Positions 41,973-51,262 of a stretch of DNA of 64,000 nucleotides are shown here, one piece after another. The DNA comes from Bin87 sp964347975 (lineage in GTDB: Bacteria; Chloroflexota; Dehalococcoidia; Lucifugimonadales; UBA3495): NCBI GenBank assembly GCA_964347975.1, contig CAYGAY010000014.1, positions 19,315 to 83,314 of the forward strand. Reading direction: 5' to 3'. How positions within the stretch are numbered: position 1 is the first letter of the stretch; each line of letters starts with the position of its first letter. A program made the translations under genes and the position numbers. A model generated the notes under the pieces. The model made no database searches and was not told where the DNA came from. It was given only the letters and a program-made list of their open reading frames with translations.

Positions 41973-43226
41973 TCACCGCGCATCCGCCAGCAGCAGCGCG
42001 TTGAGCAGCGCCTGGGCCCCGTTGGCGCAGTCCTTGGGTGTGCTGTATTCCGCCGGGGCGTGGCTGATGCCGTTGACGCTGGGGACGAAGATCATGGCCG
42101 CCGGCGTGATGGCCGCGATGGCCTGGGCGTCGTGGCCGGCTCCGCTGGGCAGGCTGACGCACTCCAGGCCGGCCATGCCGGCGGCATTAGCGATGAGTTG
42201 CTGCATATTGTTGGATATGGGAACCGACGGCGTGTTGCGCTGGGCCGTGACCGTGATGTTGACGTTCTCGGCGTGGGCCACCTCCTCGGCGGTGCGCCGC
42301 AACTCGACCTCGGCGGCGTTGAGGGATTCCATGCGCTCGTCGCGGAACTCGACGCCTACCTGCACCCGTCCGGGGATCACGTTGCCGGCGTTGGGATGCA
42401 CCTCCATGGACCCCACGGTTCCCACCCGGCATACCTCCATCTCGCCGGCGATGCGGCGCACCGCCAGGGCGACCTGCGCCGCCGCCGACATGGCATCCCG
42501 GCGCAGGGACATGGGCGTGGTGCCGGCGTGGTTGGCTTCGCCCACGATGTCCACGTGATAAACCGACCGGCCGGTGATGCCGGTGACCACGCCGATGGGG
42601 AACCCGCCCCGGTGCAGGGTCGGCCCCTGCTCGATGTGCAATTCCAGGTAGCAGGCCAGCTCCTCGGGACGGCGGCGGGCCTCCTGGACGCGGGAGAGGT
42701 TGCCGCCGATGTGCGGCAGCGTGTCGGCCAGGGTCGCCCCGTCGTCGGCGACGGCGGCAAAGTCCTCGGCTTCCCACAGGCCGGCTACGGCGCGGCTGCC
42801 CAGCAGCCAGCGGTGGAAGCTCGTGCCCTCCTCGTTGGTGAACACCATCACCTCCACCGGATGACGCGGCCGCTGTCCGCCGTCCCGCAACGCCTCCACG
42901 ACCTCGATGGCGGCGATGACGCCCAGCGCGCCGTCATACTGGCCGCCGCTGGGCACCGTGTCAGTGTGAGAGCCCAGCACGATGGCCGGCAGCGACGGTT
43001 CGGAGCCCGCGGCGCGGCCAATGATGTTGCCGGCGGCGTCGATGCGGACGGACATCCCGGCGGCCCGCATCAGGCCGCTGACGTAATCGCGTCCATCAAC
43101 GTCATGGCGGGAGAAGGCGACACGCTGCATCCCGAACTCATCGCGGCCAATCTGGCCCAGGGTAGTCAGGTGGCTGTTGAGGCGGGCAGAGTTGATGGCG
43201 ACAGAGCCGGCGGGTGATGCTGTCAT
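41973..43226 (-). CDS. M20-family Zn amidase (N-carbamoyl-amino-acid hydrolase-like)
   Basis: 417 aa from MTASPAGSVAINS. LGSHTDTVPSGGQYDGALG, FTNEEGTSF, LELHIEQGPTLH and GAGHDAQAIA are the dizinc ligands and catalytic Glu of the hydantoinase/carbamoylase branch (HyuC/AllC-like). IGVVTGITGR matches that branch's dimerisation lid. Probably hydrolyses an N-carbamoyl or ureido amino acid; no hydantoinase is next to it. Confidence 0.9.
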   Translation of the reverse strand: MTASPAGSVAINSARLNSHLTTLGQIGRDEFGMQRVAFSRHDVDGRDYVSGLMRAAGMSVRIDAAGNIIGRAAGSEPSLPAIVLGSHTDTVPSGGQYDGALGVIAAIEVVEALRDGGQRPRHPVEVMVFTNEEGTSFHRWLLGSRAVAGLWEAEDFAAVADDGATLADTLPHIGGNLSRVQEARRRPEELACYLELHIEQGPTLHRGGFPIGVVTGITGRSVYHVDIVGEANHAGTTPMSLRRDAMSAAAQVALAVRRIAGEMEVCRVGTVGSMEVHPNAGNVIPGRVQVGVEFRDERMESLNAAEVELRRTAEEVAHAENVNITVTAQRNTPSVPISNNMQQLIANAAGMAGLECVSLPSGAGHDAQAIAAITPAAMIFVPSVNGISHAPAEYSTPKDCANGAQALLNALLLADAR

Positions 43227-43278
43227 ATTCCTCTCATATCCTGTCTTTGCGTCTTCGCGCCGGTGCGTTGAATCCGTT

Positions 43279-43878
43279 CTAGCGGTCCGGCCCATAGAAA
43301 GGGCTTTCGTAGAACTCGCCCATCTTCAGGGTGCCGATGACCTCGTTCCACACCGGGCGGGCGCGGTCGGCGTCGTCGCTCCAGTAATCCATGGCGATGA
43401 GGGCCATCAGCGCCGCTGAAGTTTTGAGGGCGTAGCAGACCCGGGTGTGGGCCGGCCGCTGGGTCGGCGGGTCGATGAAGTCCATCTCGGCCCAGGCGAC
43501 GGTAATATCGCCCATGTTGATGACGAGGGGAGAGCCGACCCTGGTGGGTTTGCGCTCGTCGTTGACGAGGTTCTTCTTGAGCCAGTCGGCGATGGGCGGC
43601 TGGTTCCACGGCGTTACGTTGGCCCAATCGACCTCAGGATGGGTGGCGGCCAGGTACATCACCCGGACATCGAGCCGGATGTCGTCGTTGGGGGGCTTGC
43701 CATCCGTGAACACGAATGATCTGGACCCTTTGGACATATCCAGGATCCAGGTGTCGGGTATCTCGAAGCGCAGCGCGCCCTGGTTGGCAACGAAAATACG
43801 GTTGCCCGGCCGTGCCGTCCAGCCGTGGTTTTCGGGCAGACGGAAATCCTGCATTTCCCAATTGCTGCTCACGGTCAT
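43279..43878 (-). CDS. Uncharacterised paralogue A (PsbP/DcrB-like?)
   Basis: 199 aa, soluble, no signal peptide. LPENHGWTARPGNRIFVANQ then GALRFEIPDTW and NEVIGTLKMGEFYESPFYGP are shared with the next gene. The early beta strand ending in P-x-W resembles the PsbP/DcrB type fold, a weak suggestion. Adjacent to its paralogue, 24 nt apart, on the same strand. Confidence 0.7.
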   Translation of the reverse strand: MTVSSNWEMQDFRLPENHGWTARPGNRIFVANQGALRFEIPDTWILDMSKGSRSFVFTDGKPPNDDIRLDVRVMYLAATHPEVDWANVTPWNQPPIADWLKKNLVNDERKPTRVGSPLVINMGDITVAWAEMDFIDPPTQRPAHTRVCYALKTSAALMALIAMDYWSDDADRARPVWNEVIGTLKMGEFYESPFYGPDR

Positions 43879-43902
43879 TCACCTGCCGCCGGAGTAATTC
43901 GC

Positions 43903-44547
43903 TTATTTTCGCCGTGCTCCCCCGGCTCCGGGGCCCCGGAAGGGGCTGTCGTAATGCTCCCCCATTTTGAGGGTGCCCATGACGTCGTTCCAGACGACCT
44001 TGGCCCGCTCGGCGTCCTCGGGCCAGTAGCTGAAGGTGAGCAGGGCGTGAATGGACGCTTCGGGATCCCTGGTGATGGCGGTGCGGGTGAATGCCGGCCG
44101 CTTTTCTCCGGGGTCAATGAACTCGGATTCGACCCACGCCATTTCCAGGTTGCCCATCTTGATGGTCAGAGGCGGCCCCGATTTATATTGATCCAGACGG
44201 TCGCTCCGACGCCGGCGCCGACGGGAGGCCCGGTCCGGGCGGCCGTTGAAGTCTTCCGATGTTACGTCCTTGATGAGTTGGGACAGGGGCAGGCTGCTCC
44301 AGTCAATTCGCCTGCCGTAGCCGGCGTAGAACACCGTAACCTCAAGGCCCATGGTGTCGTTGGGCGATTCGGCGTCGCGGAACTTCACCGACTTGCGGCC
44401 GGGTTCCACCAGCCAGTCCTGTGGAATCTCAAACCGCAGCGCGCCCCGGTCGGCGACGAAGACCTTGTTGCCCGGCTTGGCGGTCCAGCCGTGGTTCTCC
44501 GGGAGATTGAATACCTGCTTGCGCCAATTTTCCTGTTCATCCACCAT
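43903..44547 (-). CDS. Uncharacterised paralogue B
   Basis: 214 aa. LPENHGWTAKPGNKVFVADR and GALRFEIPQDW, then NDVMGTLKMGEHYDSPFRGP, mirror paralogue A. It has an extra basic insert (SRRRRRRSD) in the middle. Together the two form an old tandem duplication of unknown function, now clearly diverged. Confidence 0.7.
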   Translation of the reverse strand: MVDEQENWRKQVFNLPENHGWTAKPGNKVFVADRGALRFEIPQDWLVEPGRKSVKFRDAESPNDTMGLEVTVFYAGYGRRIDWSSLPLSQLIKDVTSEDFNGRPDRASRRRRRRSDRLDQYKSGPPLTIKMGNLEMAWVESEFIDPGEKRPAFTRTAITRDPEASIHALLTFSYWPEDAERAKVVWNDVMGTLKMGEHYDSPFRGPGAGGARRK

Positions 44548-44640
44548 GCTCGTTCACCTGAATGTTTGTCCACCTGAAATCCCGGCGGGCCGCCGTTGGT
44601 TGGAGGTTTGCCAGCGCCATTATAGCGGATGCCGGCCGGA

Positions 44641-46299
44641 TCATCCCTGCCGGCGTTCCTCGCGCATGGTGATTATCGCCAGGGGAATCGCGGAAACCGC
44701 CACCAACAGCAGCGCCGGGGCGGCCGCCCGGGCGAAGAAGGCTTCTTCCGCAGCCGCCCAGATGGATGATGCCAGGGTGGTGAATCCGATGGGACTGAGG
44801 ATGAGGGTAGCCGGCAGTTCCTTCATGGTGAGCAGGAACACCAGCGCCGCGCCGGTCAGGATGCCGGGACGAATCAGGGGCAGCGTCACCCTCAGGAACA
44901 CGGCCGCCGGGCGTTTGCCCAGGCTGCGCGCGGCGTCCTCGTACTCCGGCCGCACCTGCACCAGCGAGGCCCGCAATGCCCCCACCGCCGCCGGCAGGAA
45001 CAAGGTGACGTAGGCGGCGGCCAGCATGGCCAGTGATTGGTAGAGCCAAGTGGCGTAGTTGGCGCCGAAATAGACCAGGCCCAGAGCGATGACGATGCCG
45101 GGGAGGGCGAAACCGACGAAGCCCAGCCGTTCCAGCCACCGGCTGAAGGGGCCGGGATAGCGCACCGCCAGCATGGCGATTGGCACCGCGCAGAGCACGG
45201 TCAGCGCGGCGGCCAAAGCCGCCACGCTTACCGAGTTGGCCGCCGCCTTCCACAGCAACAGGAGCGGCTCGCCGGCGGCGACGCCGCGCACCGTCCAGTA
45301 GGCCAGCACGGCCATCGGCAAGCCCAACGAGATCAGGACGATGGTCCCGCAGCCGGCCAGGGCCGGCCAGCGCCAGCGCCCCAACGGAATCGGCTCCGGC
45401 CGGCGTGACGTTCCACCCCCGCTGCGATAATAGCGTCCGCTTCCGGCATTGCGCGCCGTATTTTCACCCCACACCACCGTCAGGGCCAGGATGATGAGAG
45501 CAAGGGACCAGGCTGCGGCCAGCGTGCGGTTCAGCGCGGCGCCGTACTGGATGAAAATGCTCCAGGTGAAGGTCTCATAGCGCATCATGGCGACCGCGCC
45601 GAAGTCGCTGAGGGCATACAAAGCGGTGAGCAACCCGCCGGCGAGGATCGCCGGCCGCAGCATTGGCAGGGTGACGCTGCAAAAGGTCTGCCAGCGGCTG
45701 CGGCCCAGGGCCCGCGCCGATTCCTCCAGGGATACGTCCATGTTCCAGAGAGCGGCGCGGATTGGCAGCAGCACATAGGGGAAACTGAGGATGATCAGCG
45801 TAAAGGCCGCTCCGGGGAACCCATAGATGCTGGGGATCCGTTCCACTCCGAAGACGCCTTCCAGCCAGCCCTGTAGGATGCCCCGGGGGCCCAGGCCCAC
45901 CGCGATGGCGAACCCCACAATGTACGACGGCAGCGCCAGCGGCAGCATGGTCGCCACCCGCCAGAAACCCCGGAAGGGCAAGTCGGTGCGCACGGTGAGC
46001 CAGGCGAGCGGCGCCGCGATGACTACACAACCCACCATTACCGCGCCCATGAGCGCCACGGTGCGGAGCGCCACCGAGAGCGTTCTAACGCGGAAGATCA
46101 GGTCGGCCGCCTCCGGGCCGGCGCCCAGCGCGCGCAGGACGAGATAGACCGGCGCAATGAGCAGCAACGCCGCGATCAGCAGGGCCGGCGCCCACGCGAC
46201 AGCCGGCGGACGGGCCGTGCCTTCAAACAGCCAGTCACCGCCGAGCCCGGTATCAATCACGCGCCGGGTTGGCCCGGCTACCTTGGCGGCGAATGACAT
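44641..46299 (-). CDS. Iron-type ABC transporter permease (FbpB-like)
   Basis: 552 aa from MSFAAKVAGP. Two MetI-like permease halves (about 70-270 and 330-540), each with the EAA-type loop: LEESARALGRSRWQTFCSVT and YEDAARSLGKRPAAVFLRVT. Twelve membrane segments overall. The tandem-permease form is typical of ferric-iron (FbpB/SfuB) importers. No ATPase or binding protein gene is adjacent. It starts 20 nt after a DtxR-type regulator gene, probably co-transcribed. Confidence 0.88.
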   Translation of the reverse strand: MSFAAKVAGPTRRVIDTGLGGDWLFEGTARPPAVAWAPALLIAALLLIAPVYLVLRALGAGPEAADLIFRVRTLSVALRTVALMGAVMVGCVVIAAPLAWLTVRTDLPFRGFWRVATMLPLALPSYIVGFAIAVGLGPRGILQGWLEGVFGVERIPSIYGFPGAAFTLIILSFPYVLLPIRAALWNMDVSLEESARALGRSRWQTFCSVTLPMLRPAILAGGLLTALYALSDFGAVAMMRYETFTWSIFIQYGAALNRTLAAAWSLALIILALTVVWGENTARNAGSGRYYRSGGGTSRRPEPIPLGRWRWPALAGCGTIVLISLGLPMAVLAYWTVRGVAAGEPLLLLWKAAANSVSVAALAAALTVLCAVPIAMLAVRYPGPFSRWLERLGFVGFALPGIVIALGLVYFGANYATWLYQSLAMLAAAYVTLFLPAAVGALRASLVQVRPEYEDAARSLGKRPAAVFLRVTLPLIRPGILTGAALVFLLTMKELPATLILSPIGFTTLASSIWAAAEEAFFARAAAPALLLVAVSAIPLAIITMREERRQG

Positions 46300-46319
46300 T
46301 GGCGGGGCCGCCCCGATGC

Positions 46320-47078
46320 TCAGTCGGTTTCGGCCGGACGCACCGCAATCTGGCCGGCCACGTCGTAGCCGATAGAAACCAGGGCAACATCGGTTTGCAC
46401 GCGCAGCACTCCCAGGTATGGCATCGCTTCCCGGAGCGTCATGTTGCGGCCCGGCGCCAGCTGGGCTTCGCCCAGGAACTTCAAAAGCTCGGCATTCTCT
46501 TCCGGCACCCGGTCCACGACATACGGTACGTCGCAAGCGGCGTTGTTCAGCGTCACCGCGCCGGGCGCGACCGCCGGCGCGCCGCTGCCGGGTATCGGCC
46601 ATCCGAAGGGGGAATGGGTCGGATAGCCCAGACGTTCCATCAGCCTGGCCTCCAGGGCCGGCGACATTCCGTGCTCCAGCTGATGGGCCTCGATGTGAGC
46701 CTCGTGCAGTTCCATACCCAGCAGGCTCACCACCAGCCATTCCGCAAGCCGGTGCCGCCGGGCGATGCTCTCGCCCTCCGTGTGGCCCCGGTCGGTCAGC
46801 CGGATGCGCTTGTCCTTGCCAATATCCACCAGGCCCAGCTTTTCCATGCGGCGCAGCATCCCGGCGACCGATGGCACCGAGGTGCCCAATCCTTCGGTGG
46901 GCGGCAACTGGCGCAGCGCCTCCGTCAATCGGGTCAATGTGGGCATCTCCGAGTCCTCCCACATTTTGTACAGCGACAAGAGATAGTTCTCGGTGACGGG
47001 AGACAGGCGCTCTGCGCCATTGGGCGCGTGCGTCTGCGGGTTCGCCGCGGCGGTGGTTGATTTGCGAGGACGTGGCAC
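46320..47078 (-). CDS. DtxR/MntR-family metal-dependent repressor
   Basis: 252 aa from a GTG start (MPRPRKSTTAAANP). Winged helix LSPVTENYLLSLYKMWED through SVAGMLRRMEKLGLV, then the metal site and dimer region (GMELHEAHIEAHQLEHGMSP), and a C-terminal FeoA/SH3-like domain (NMTLREAMPYLGV). It likely senses Fe2+ or Mn2+ and controls itself and the following permease. Direct repeats and a TATAAT lie upstream. Confidence 0.9.
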   Translation of the reverse strand: MPRPRKSTTAAANPQTHAPNGAERLSPVTENYLLSLYKMWEDSEMPTLTRLTEALRQLPPTEGLGTSVPSVAGMLRRMEKLGLVDIGKDKRIRLTDRGHTEGESIARRHRLAEWLVVSLLGMELHEAHIEAHQLEHGMSPALEARLMERLGYPTHSPFGWPIPGSGAPAVAPGAVTLNNAACDVPYVVDRVPEENAELLKFLGEAQLAPGRNMTLREAMPYLGVLRVQTDVALVSIGYDVAGQIAVRPAETD

Positions 47079-47114
47079 GGGTTATTCCGATGAGATTACA
47101 GGATTGCGCATTAG

Positions 47115-47149
47115 ATTATACTCCATAGAAGTTACGCAGAAGTTACGCA
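47115..47149 (-). promoter_or_regulatory. dtxR promoter with tandem 11-bp repeats
   Basis: A perfect TATAAT lies on the minus strand (47120-47115), about 37 nt before the dtxR start. Upstream of it, where a -35 belongs, are two tandem copies of TGCGTAACTTC (47138-47128 and 47149-47139). They are a natural candidate for an autoregulatory operator. Confidence 0.55.
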
Positions 47150-47331
47150 CTTAAATACCACGCCCGTCACTCTGGCTTTCGCCGGCATGGATGGGTGTTG
47201 AGATGCGCCGGCGTGTTCCGGTTCCGCGTCGTGACCGGGGAGCAGCCTTACTTCAAGCAGCGGGGCGGAGTTCATCCGCCCTTATCGAATAGTGTTAGAC
47301 TGGCGCATCTCACTGATGCCGGGAGGAAATC

Positions 47332-47889
47332 ATGGCCCGCACACCGACCGTAACGCGAGAATCCGTTCCCGAAAATGAACGCGCCGCCTTCGACGCCTTC
47401 GTCGCCGACCGGGGCGAGACGCCCACCACCGGCCCCGGCTCGGTAATGCTCAACGCTCCCGAGGTGGCCCAGCGCGCCCTCGGCCTGGCGCTGTACCTGC
47501 GCACCGATACGTCGCTGTCGCCCCGCATCCGAGAGCTGGCAATGCTGCTGGCGGCCCGGGAAAACGACTGCCAGTTCATCTGGAACGCCCACGCTCCGCC
47601 AGCCCGGCGCGCCGGACTGCGCGATGCAATCGTCGATGCCCTCCGCGACCGGCATGAACTGCCCGACCCGGCCGCCGATGAGGTTGCGGTAGTCAATTAC
47701 GGGCGGGAGTTTTTCCGCACCCGCCGCGTCAGCCAGGAGGCTTTTGACGCGGTGGTGGCGCAATTCGGCGTGAACGGGGCCACCGAGTTGACCACGCTGA
47801 TGGGCTGCTACGCCATGCTGGCCTTCAACGTGAACGCCTTTGGCGTGGAGTTGCCGGAGAACATTACCGAGGTTCCGCTGCCCCTTTAG
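47332..47889 (+). CDS. Carboxymuconolactone-decarboxylase-like (AhpD) protein
   Basis: 185 aa. LSPRIRELAMLLAARENDCQ then FIWNAHAPPARRAG is the CMD/AhpD helix, with one Cys and the W-x-x-H pattern. LGLALYLRTDTSL precedes it. The second redox Cys (CxxC) is not present, so a decarboxylase-type or non-redox role is more likely than AhpD peroxide reduction. GGAGG before the ATG. Confidence 0.82.
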   Translation: MARTPTVTRESVPENERAAFDAFVADRGETPTTGPGSVMLNAPEVAQRALGLALYLRTDTSLSPRIRELAMLLAARENDCQFIWNAHAPPARRAGLRDAIVDALRDRHELPDPAADEVAVVNYGREFFRTRRVSQEAFDAVVAQFGVNGATELTTLMGCYAMLAFNVNAFGVELPENITEVPLPL

Positions 47890-47927
47890 CGTCAGATTTC
47901 TGACGATTCCCCACCGGAGGCGTCATT

Positions 47928-48929
47928 ATGTCCACCCAACGCGAGGAATGGCTGGCCCGGAATGTCGAGGAAGCCATCGATCCGGGCCGGCCCATCTGCG
48001 ACCCGCACCATCACTTCTGGGATCGGGCGGGCGACCGCTATCTGCTGGACCAGCTGACCCAGGACGTAAGCGGTGGTCACCACATCGCCCAGACGGTGTT
48101 CATCGAGTGCCGCTCCATGTATCGGGCGCAGGGGCCGGAAGAGCTGCGGCCGGTGGGCGAAACGGAGTTCGTGCAGGGCATCGCCGCTCAGAGCGCCAGC
48201 GGGCATTACGGCCCCACGGCGGTAGCCGCCGGCATCGTGTCCAACGCCAACCTGATGCTGGGCGACGCGGTTGCGGCAGTGCTGGAGGCGCACATTGCCG
48301 CCAGCGGCAACCGCTTCCGCGGCATACGATTCTCCTGCGCCTGGGACGCCAGCCCCGAAATCGCTCCCGGCAGCGCCAACACGCCGGGAATGCTGGCTGA
48401 TGCCCGGTTCCGCGCTGGATTCGACCGCTTGCAAAACATGGGGCTGAGCTTCGACGCGTTGGTCTATCACACTCAGTTGGGCGAGTTGGCCGACCTTGCC
48501 GGGGCTTTTCCGAACGCCGTCATCATCCTGAACCACGTAGGCCGGCCTTTGGGCATCGGCCCCTACGCCGGGCGACGGGATGCGGTGTTCGCCGACTGGC
48601 AGCAGGGCATCGCCGCAGTGGCGGAACGGGAGAACGTGGTTTGCAAGCTGGGCGGCTTCGGCAACCTGATCAGCGGCCACGACTGGCATACCCGGGAAAC
48701 ACCGCCCACCTCGGTGGAGCTGGCGGAGACCATCCGTCCCTGGCTGATGCACTGCATCGAGCATTTCGGGCCGGAGCGCTGCATGTTCGAGAGCAACTTC
48801 CCGGTGGACAAGGCGTCCTACGCCTACACCACCTGCTGGAACGCCTTCAAGCGCGTATCGGCAGACTTTACGGAAACCGAAAAGGCCGCCATGTTCCGGG
48901 GCACCGCGGCGCGGGCCTACCGGCTGTAA
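47928..48929 (+). CDS. Amidohydrolase-2 family protein
   Basis: 333 aa. CDPHHHFWDRAGDRYLLD gives the metal HxH pair near the N-terminus; GIRFSCAWDAS, ILNHVGRPL, KLGGFGNL and MFESNFPVDKASYAYT complete the TIM-barrel fold of the PF04909 family (lactonases and decarboxylases). It follows the CMD gene by 38 nt, together perhaps an aromatic-ring catabolic step. Confidence 0.88.
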   Translation: MSTQREEWLARNVEEAIDPGRPICDPHHHFWDRAGDRYLLDQLTQDVSGGHHIAQTVFIECRSMYRAQGPEELRPVGETEFVQGIAAQSASGHYGPTAVAAGIVSNANLMLGDAVAAVLEAHIAASGNRFRGIRFSCAWDASPEIAPGSANTPGMLADARFRAGFDRLQNMGLSFDALVYHTQLGELADLAGAFPNAVIILNHVGRPLGIGPYAGRRDAVFADWQQGIAAVAERENVVCKLGGFGNLISGHDWHTRETPPTSVELAETIRPWLMHCIEHFGPERCMFESNFPVDKASYAYTTCWNAFKRVSADFTETEKAAMFRGTAARAYRL

Positions 48930-48966
48930 AACGGCGCAGTAATTAGCCGGCGAGGAGGCAGAAATC

Positions 48967-49266
48967 ATGGCAGTCAACAAGAGCGGTGATGATGCGGCTA
49001 TCGTGGGCCGGGTCATCTACAACGAGAAAATACTCCCCACGCTGGGGCCCGAGCACAAGGGCAAGGTAGTGGTCATCGACGTGAACAGCGGCGATTACGA
49101 GATTGCCGACAAGCACATCATCGCCGACACACGACTGAGAAAGCGCCAGCCTGAGGCGTACACCTGGGCGGAACGGGTAGGCTTCCCGACCGTGCATCGC
49201 ATGCCATTTCGGTTCACTTACGGAAGTTTTCCGCACACCGGCAAAAGTAAGCATGATAAGGGGTAG
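48967..49266 (+). CDS. Small protein of a protein-protease pair
   Basis: 99 aa with AGGAGG before the ATG. The core GKVVVIDVNSGDYEIADK then AYTWAERVGFPTVHRM matches the protein at 59074-59343 (GRYLALEVETGDYEIAD then FRIGYPAAVKM), so both are one family. It overlaps the aspartic-protease-like gene by 14 nt. Function unknown; a partner or inhibitor of that protease is a reasonable idea. Confidence 0.7.
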   Translation: MAVNKSGDDAAIVGRVIYNEKILPTLGPEHKGKVVVIDVNSGDYEIADKHIIADTRLRKRQPEAYTWAERVGFPTVHRMPFRFTYGSFPHTGKSKHDKG

Positions 49267-49663
49267 AGTGGAGCGGAATGCCGGCGGCGGCTTGGAACCA
49301 TGGATCACAATATCCGTTGAAAATGATGACGGAGAGTTGCATCAGATTGACGTCATCATTGATACCGCATTTACTGGATGTCTGACACTGCCCGGAGCCG
49401 TTATCAGATGGCTTGAATTGGTTAGGCAGGGTGAACATGAGGCGACATTGGCCCGCGGCGAAGTGGAAAACTTTGACTACTACGCCGCGAGGGTATTGTG
49501 GCATGGACAGTTCCGACGAGTGGAGGTTTTCGAATCGATAGACCAGTCGCTTCTTGGGACAGAGTTGCTCGAAGGTAGCCGAGTGGTCGTTGACACCTGG
49601 GAGGGCGGCGACGTAATCATTGCGGAGATTCCGACGGGGCCGCCGGAACCGGGCCGGCAATGA
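49253..49663 (+). CDS. Clan-AA retropepsin-like aspartic protease
   Basis: 136 aa. IDVIIDTAFTGCLTLP is the D-T/S-G-like active loop (here DTAFTG) of single-domain aspartic proteases of clan AA; a homodimer would be needed. Later strands (VEVFESIDQSLLGTELL, GLD-type replaced by LLGTELL) fit the fold. Paired with the small gene upstream. A second copy of the module at 58957-59343 is broken. Confidence 0.72.
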   Translation: MIRGRVERNAGGGLEPWITISVENDDGELHQIDVIIDTAFTGCLTLPGAVIRWLELVRQGEHEATLARGEVENFDYYAARVLWHGQFRRVEVFESIDQSLLGTELLEGSRVVVDTWEGGDVIIAEIPTGPPEPGRQ

Positions 49664-49696
49664 CCGCGCACACCAATTTGCACCGGGAGGAATAAC

Positions 49697-50614
49697 ATGG
49701 CATTGCAATGGGATAACGTGGCCGGGCCGTTCAGCCGCTTGACCGAGGGGCCGGCTTGGGACGGCCGGCGGGTGCTGTTCACCCACATTCCGGCCAGCCG
49801 GATTATGGCCTACGACCCGGAGACCGGCGATTGCAGCGTGTACCGGGAGAACACTAACCACACCAACGGCCTGGCCTTCGACACCGAAGGCCGTCTCTAC
49901 GGCTGTAGTTCCGGCGGGCGGGCCATCGTGCGCTTTGAGGCCGACGGCGGCGTCACTACCATAGTTGACCATCTGGGCGACCAGCGCCTGAACACCCCCA
50001 ACGACCTGGCCATCGACCGGCAGGGCCGCGTCTGGTTCAGCAATCCCTGGAACGCCGGCAACGTTGACCCCAAAGAGGTGCAGGAGATCGAAAACCGGGA
50101 CATCCTGCGGGCCGACCCGCAGCCCGACGGCAGCTACACCTGCCAGCGCATGACCTTTGACACCACCGGCACCAACGGCCTGCTGGTCTCTCCCGACGAG
50201 CGCAGCCTGTACATCATCCAGACCGACCCGGAACCCGACGGCGTGCGGGAACTGCGGTCGTATCCCATCAACGACGACGGCTCGCTGGGCCAGTACATCG
50301 TGCTGCACCAGTTCGGCGCCGACCATCGCGGCCCCCAGCGCGGCATCGACGGTATGTGCCTGGATTCCGCGGGCAACATCGTCGGCACGGCGGGCAATTG
50401 GGCCGCCGGCCCCGGCCCGATGCTCTACGTCTGGACGCCGGAGGGCCGCGTTCTGGAAACCTACCCCATGCCGGTGGGGGTGGACATGCCCACCAACTGC
50501 TGCTTCGGCGACGCCGACCAGAGCAGCATCTACGTAACCACGCTGGGCGGCCACCTGTTGCGGCTGCGCGGCGCCGGACGCCGGGGCTGGGTGATGTGGC
50601 CGCCGGCGCGGTAG
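49697..50614 (+). CDS. SMP-30/gluconolactonase-family protein
   Basis: 305 aa with GGGAGG before the ATG. Six-bladed propeller signature: LTEGPAWD, NTPNDLAIDRQGRVWFSN, TGTNGLLVSPDERSLYI, and GIDGMCLDSAGNI. Metal ligands (Glu, Asn, Asp) are in place. A lactonase acting on a sugar or aryl lactone is likely; intact. Confidence 0.9.
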   Translation: MALQWDNVAGPFSRLTEGPAWDGRRVLFTHIPASRIMAYDPETGDCSVYRENTNHTNGLAFDTEGRLYGCSSGGRAIVRFEADGGVTTIVDHLGDQRLNTPNDLAIDRQGRVWFSNPWNAGNVDPKEVQEIENRDILRADPQPDGSYTCQRMTFDTTGTNGLLVSPDERSLYIIQTDPEPDGVRELRSYPINDDGSLGQYIVLHQFGADHRGPQRGIDGMCLDSAGNIVGTAGNWAAGPGPMLYVWTPEGRVLETYPMPVGVDMPTNCCFGDADQSSIYVTTLGGHLLRLRGAGRRGWVMWPPAR

Positions 50615-50708
50615 CAGCGGGGGTATTGTTGTCATTGCCATCCCCCACGGCGGACGCTCACAACGCAGAAGGGAAGACCCCAAAGCCACGGGACAGGGAG
50701 ATTTCACC

Positions 50709-51230
50709 ATGGACGTTTTCCAGTGCATCAGGACGCGCCGGACGGTGCGCGATTTTACCGACGCCCCGGTGCCCGACCACATCATCCACAAAATCCTGCA
50801 AGCCGCCCGCTGGGCGCCCAGCTCCAGCAACACGCAGCCCTGGCACTTTATCGTGGTCAGAGAGCCGGACACCATCAAGGAATTGGGCAGCATCTGCACC
50901 CAGGGAACCTTCATTGGGCAATCACAGTTCGCCATCGCCATCGTGATGGACAACGCCCGCCGCGCCCAGCTGGACGCCGGCCGGGCCTTGCAGCAGATGG
51001 AACTGGTGGCGTGGTCGGAGGGCCTGGGCACCTGCTTCGTGGGCATCCGGGGCGAAGCGCAGGACCAGGTGAAGAACCTGCTGGGCATCCCGGAGGAGCT
51101 GGAGCTGGTCACTGTGCTGCCCTTCGGCTACCGCATACTCCGGGAGCCGGGCGCCGGAACGCCGCGCAAGCCGATGTCGGAAATCACCCACGGGGAGAAG
51201 TTCGGGCAGACGCTGACCTTTGCGGACTGA
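50709..51230 (+). CDS. Nitroreductase-family protein
   Basis: 173 aa. IRTRRTVRDFTDAPVPDHII then WAPSSSNTQPWHFIVV are the FMN-binding motifs; GLGTCFVGI follows. A typical short bacterial nitroreductase dimer that uses FMN and NAD(P)H. No redox partner adjacent. Complete. Confidence 0.9.
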   Translation: MDVFQCIRTRRTVRDFTDAPVPDHIIHKILQAARWAPSSSNTQPWHFIVVREPDTIKELGSICTQGTFIGQSQFAIAIVMDNARRAQLDAGRALQQMELVAWSEGLGTCFVGIRGEAQDQVKNLLGIPEELELVTVLPFGYRILREPGAGTPRKPMSEITHGEKFGQTLTFAD

Positions 51231-51262
51231 ACCGCCCGCCGCAGACGGCTGCGTTCGTCAAG

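Noticed and set aside
46300..46962. Longer start of the ABC permease
   Set aside because: The extension lies antiphase over the dtxR gene; MSFAAK at 46299 starts the real protein.
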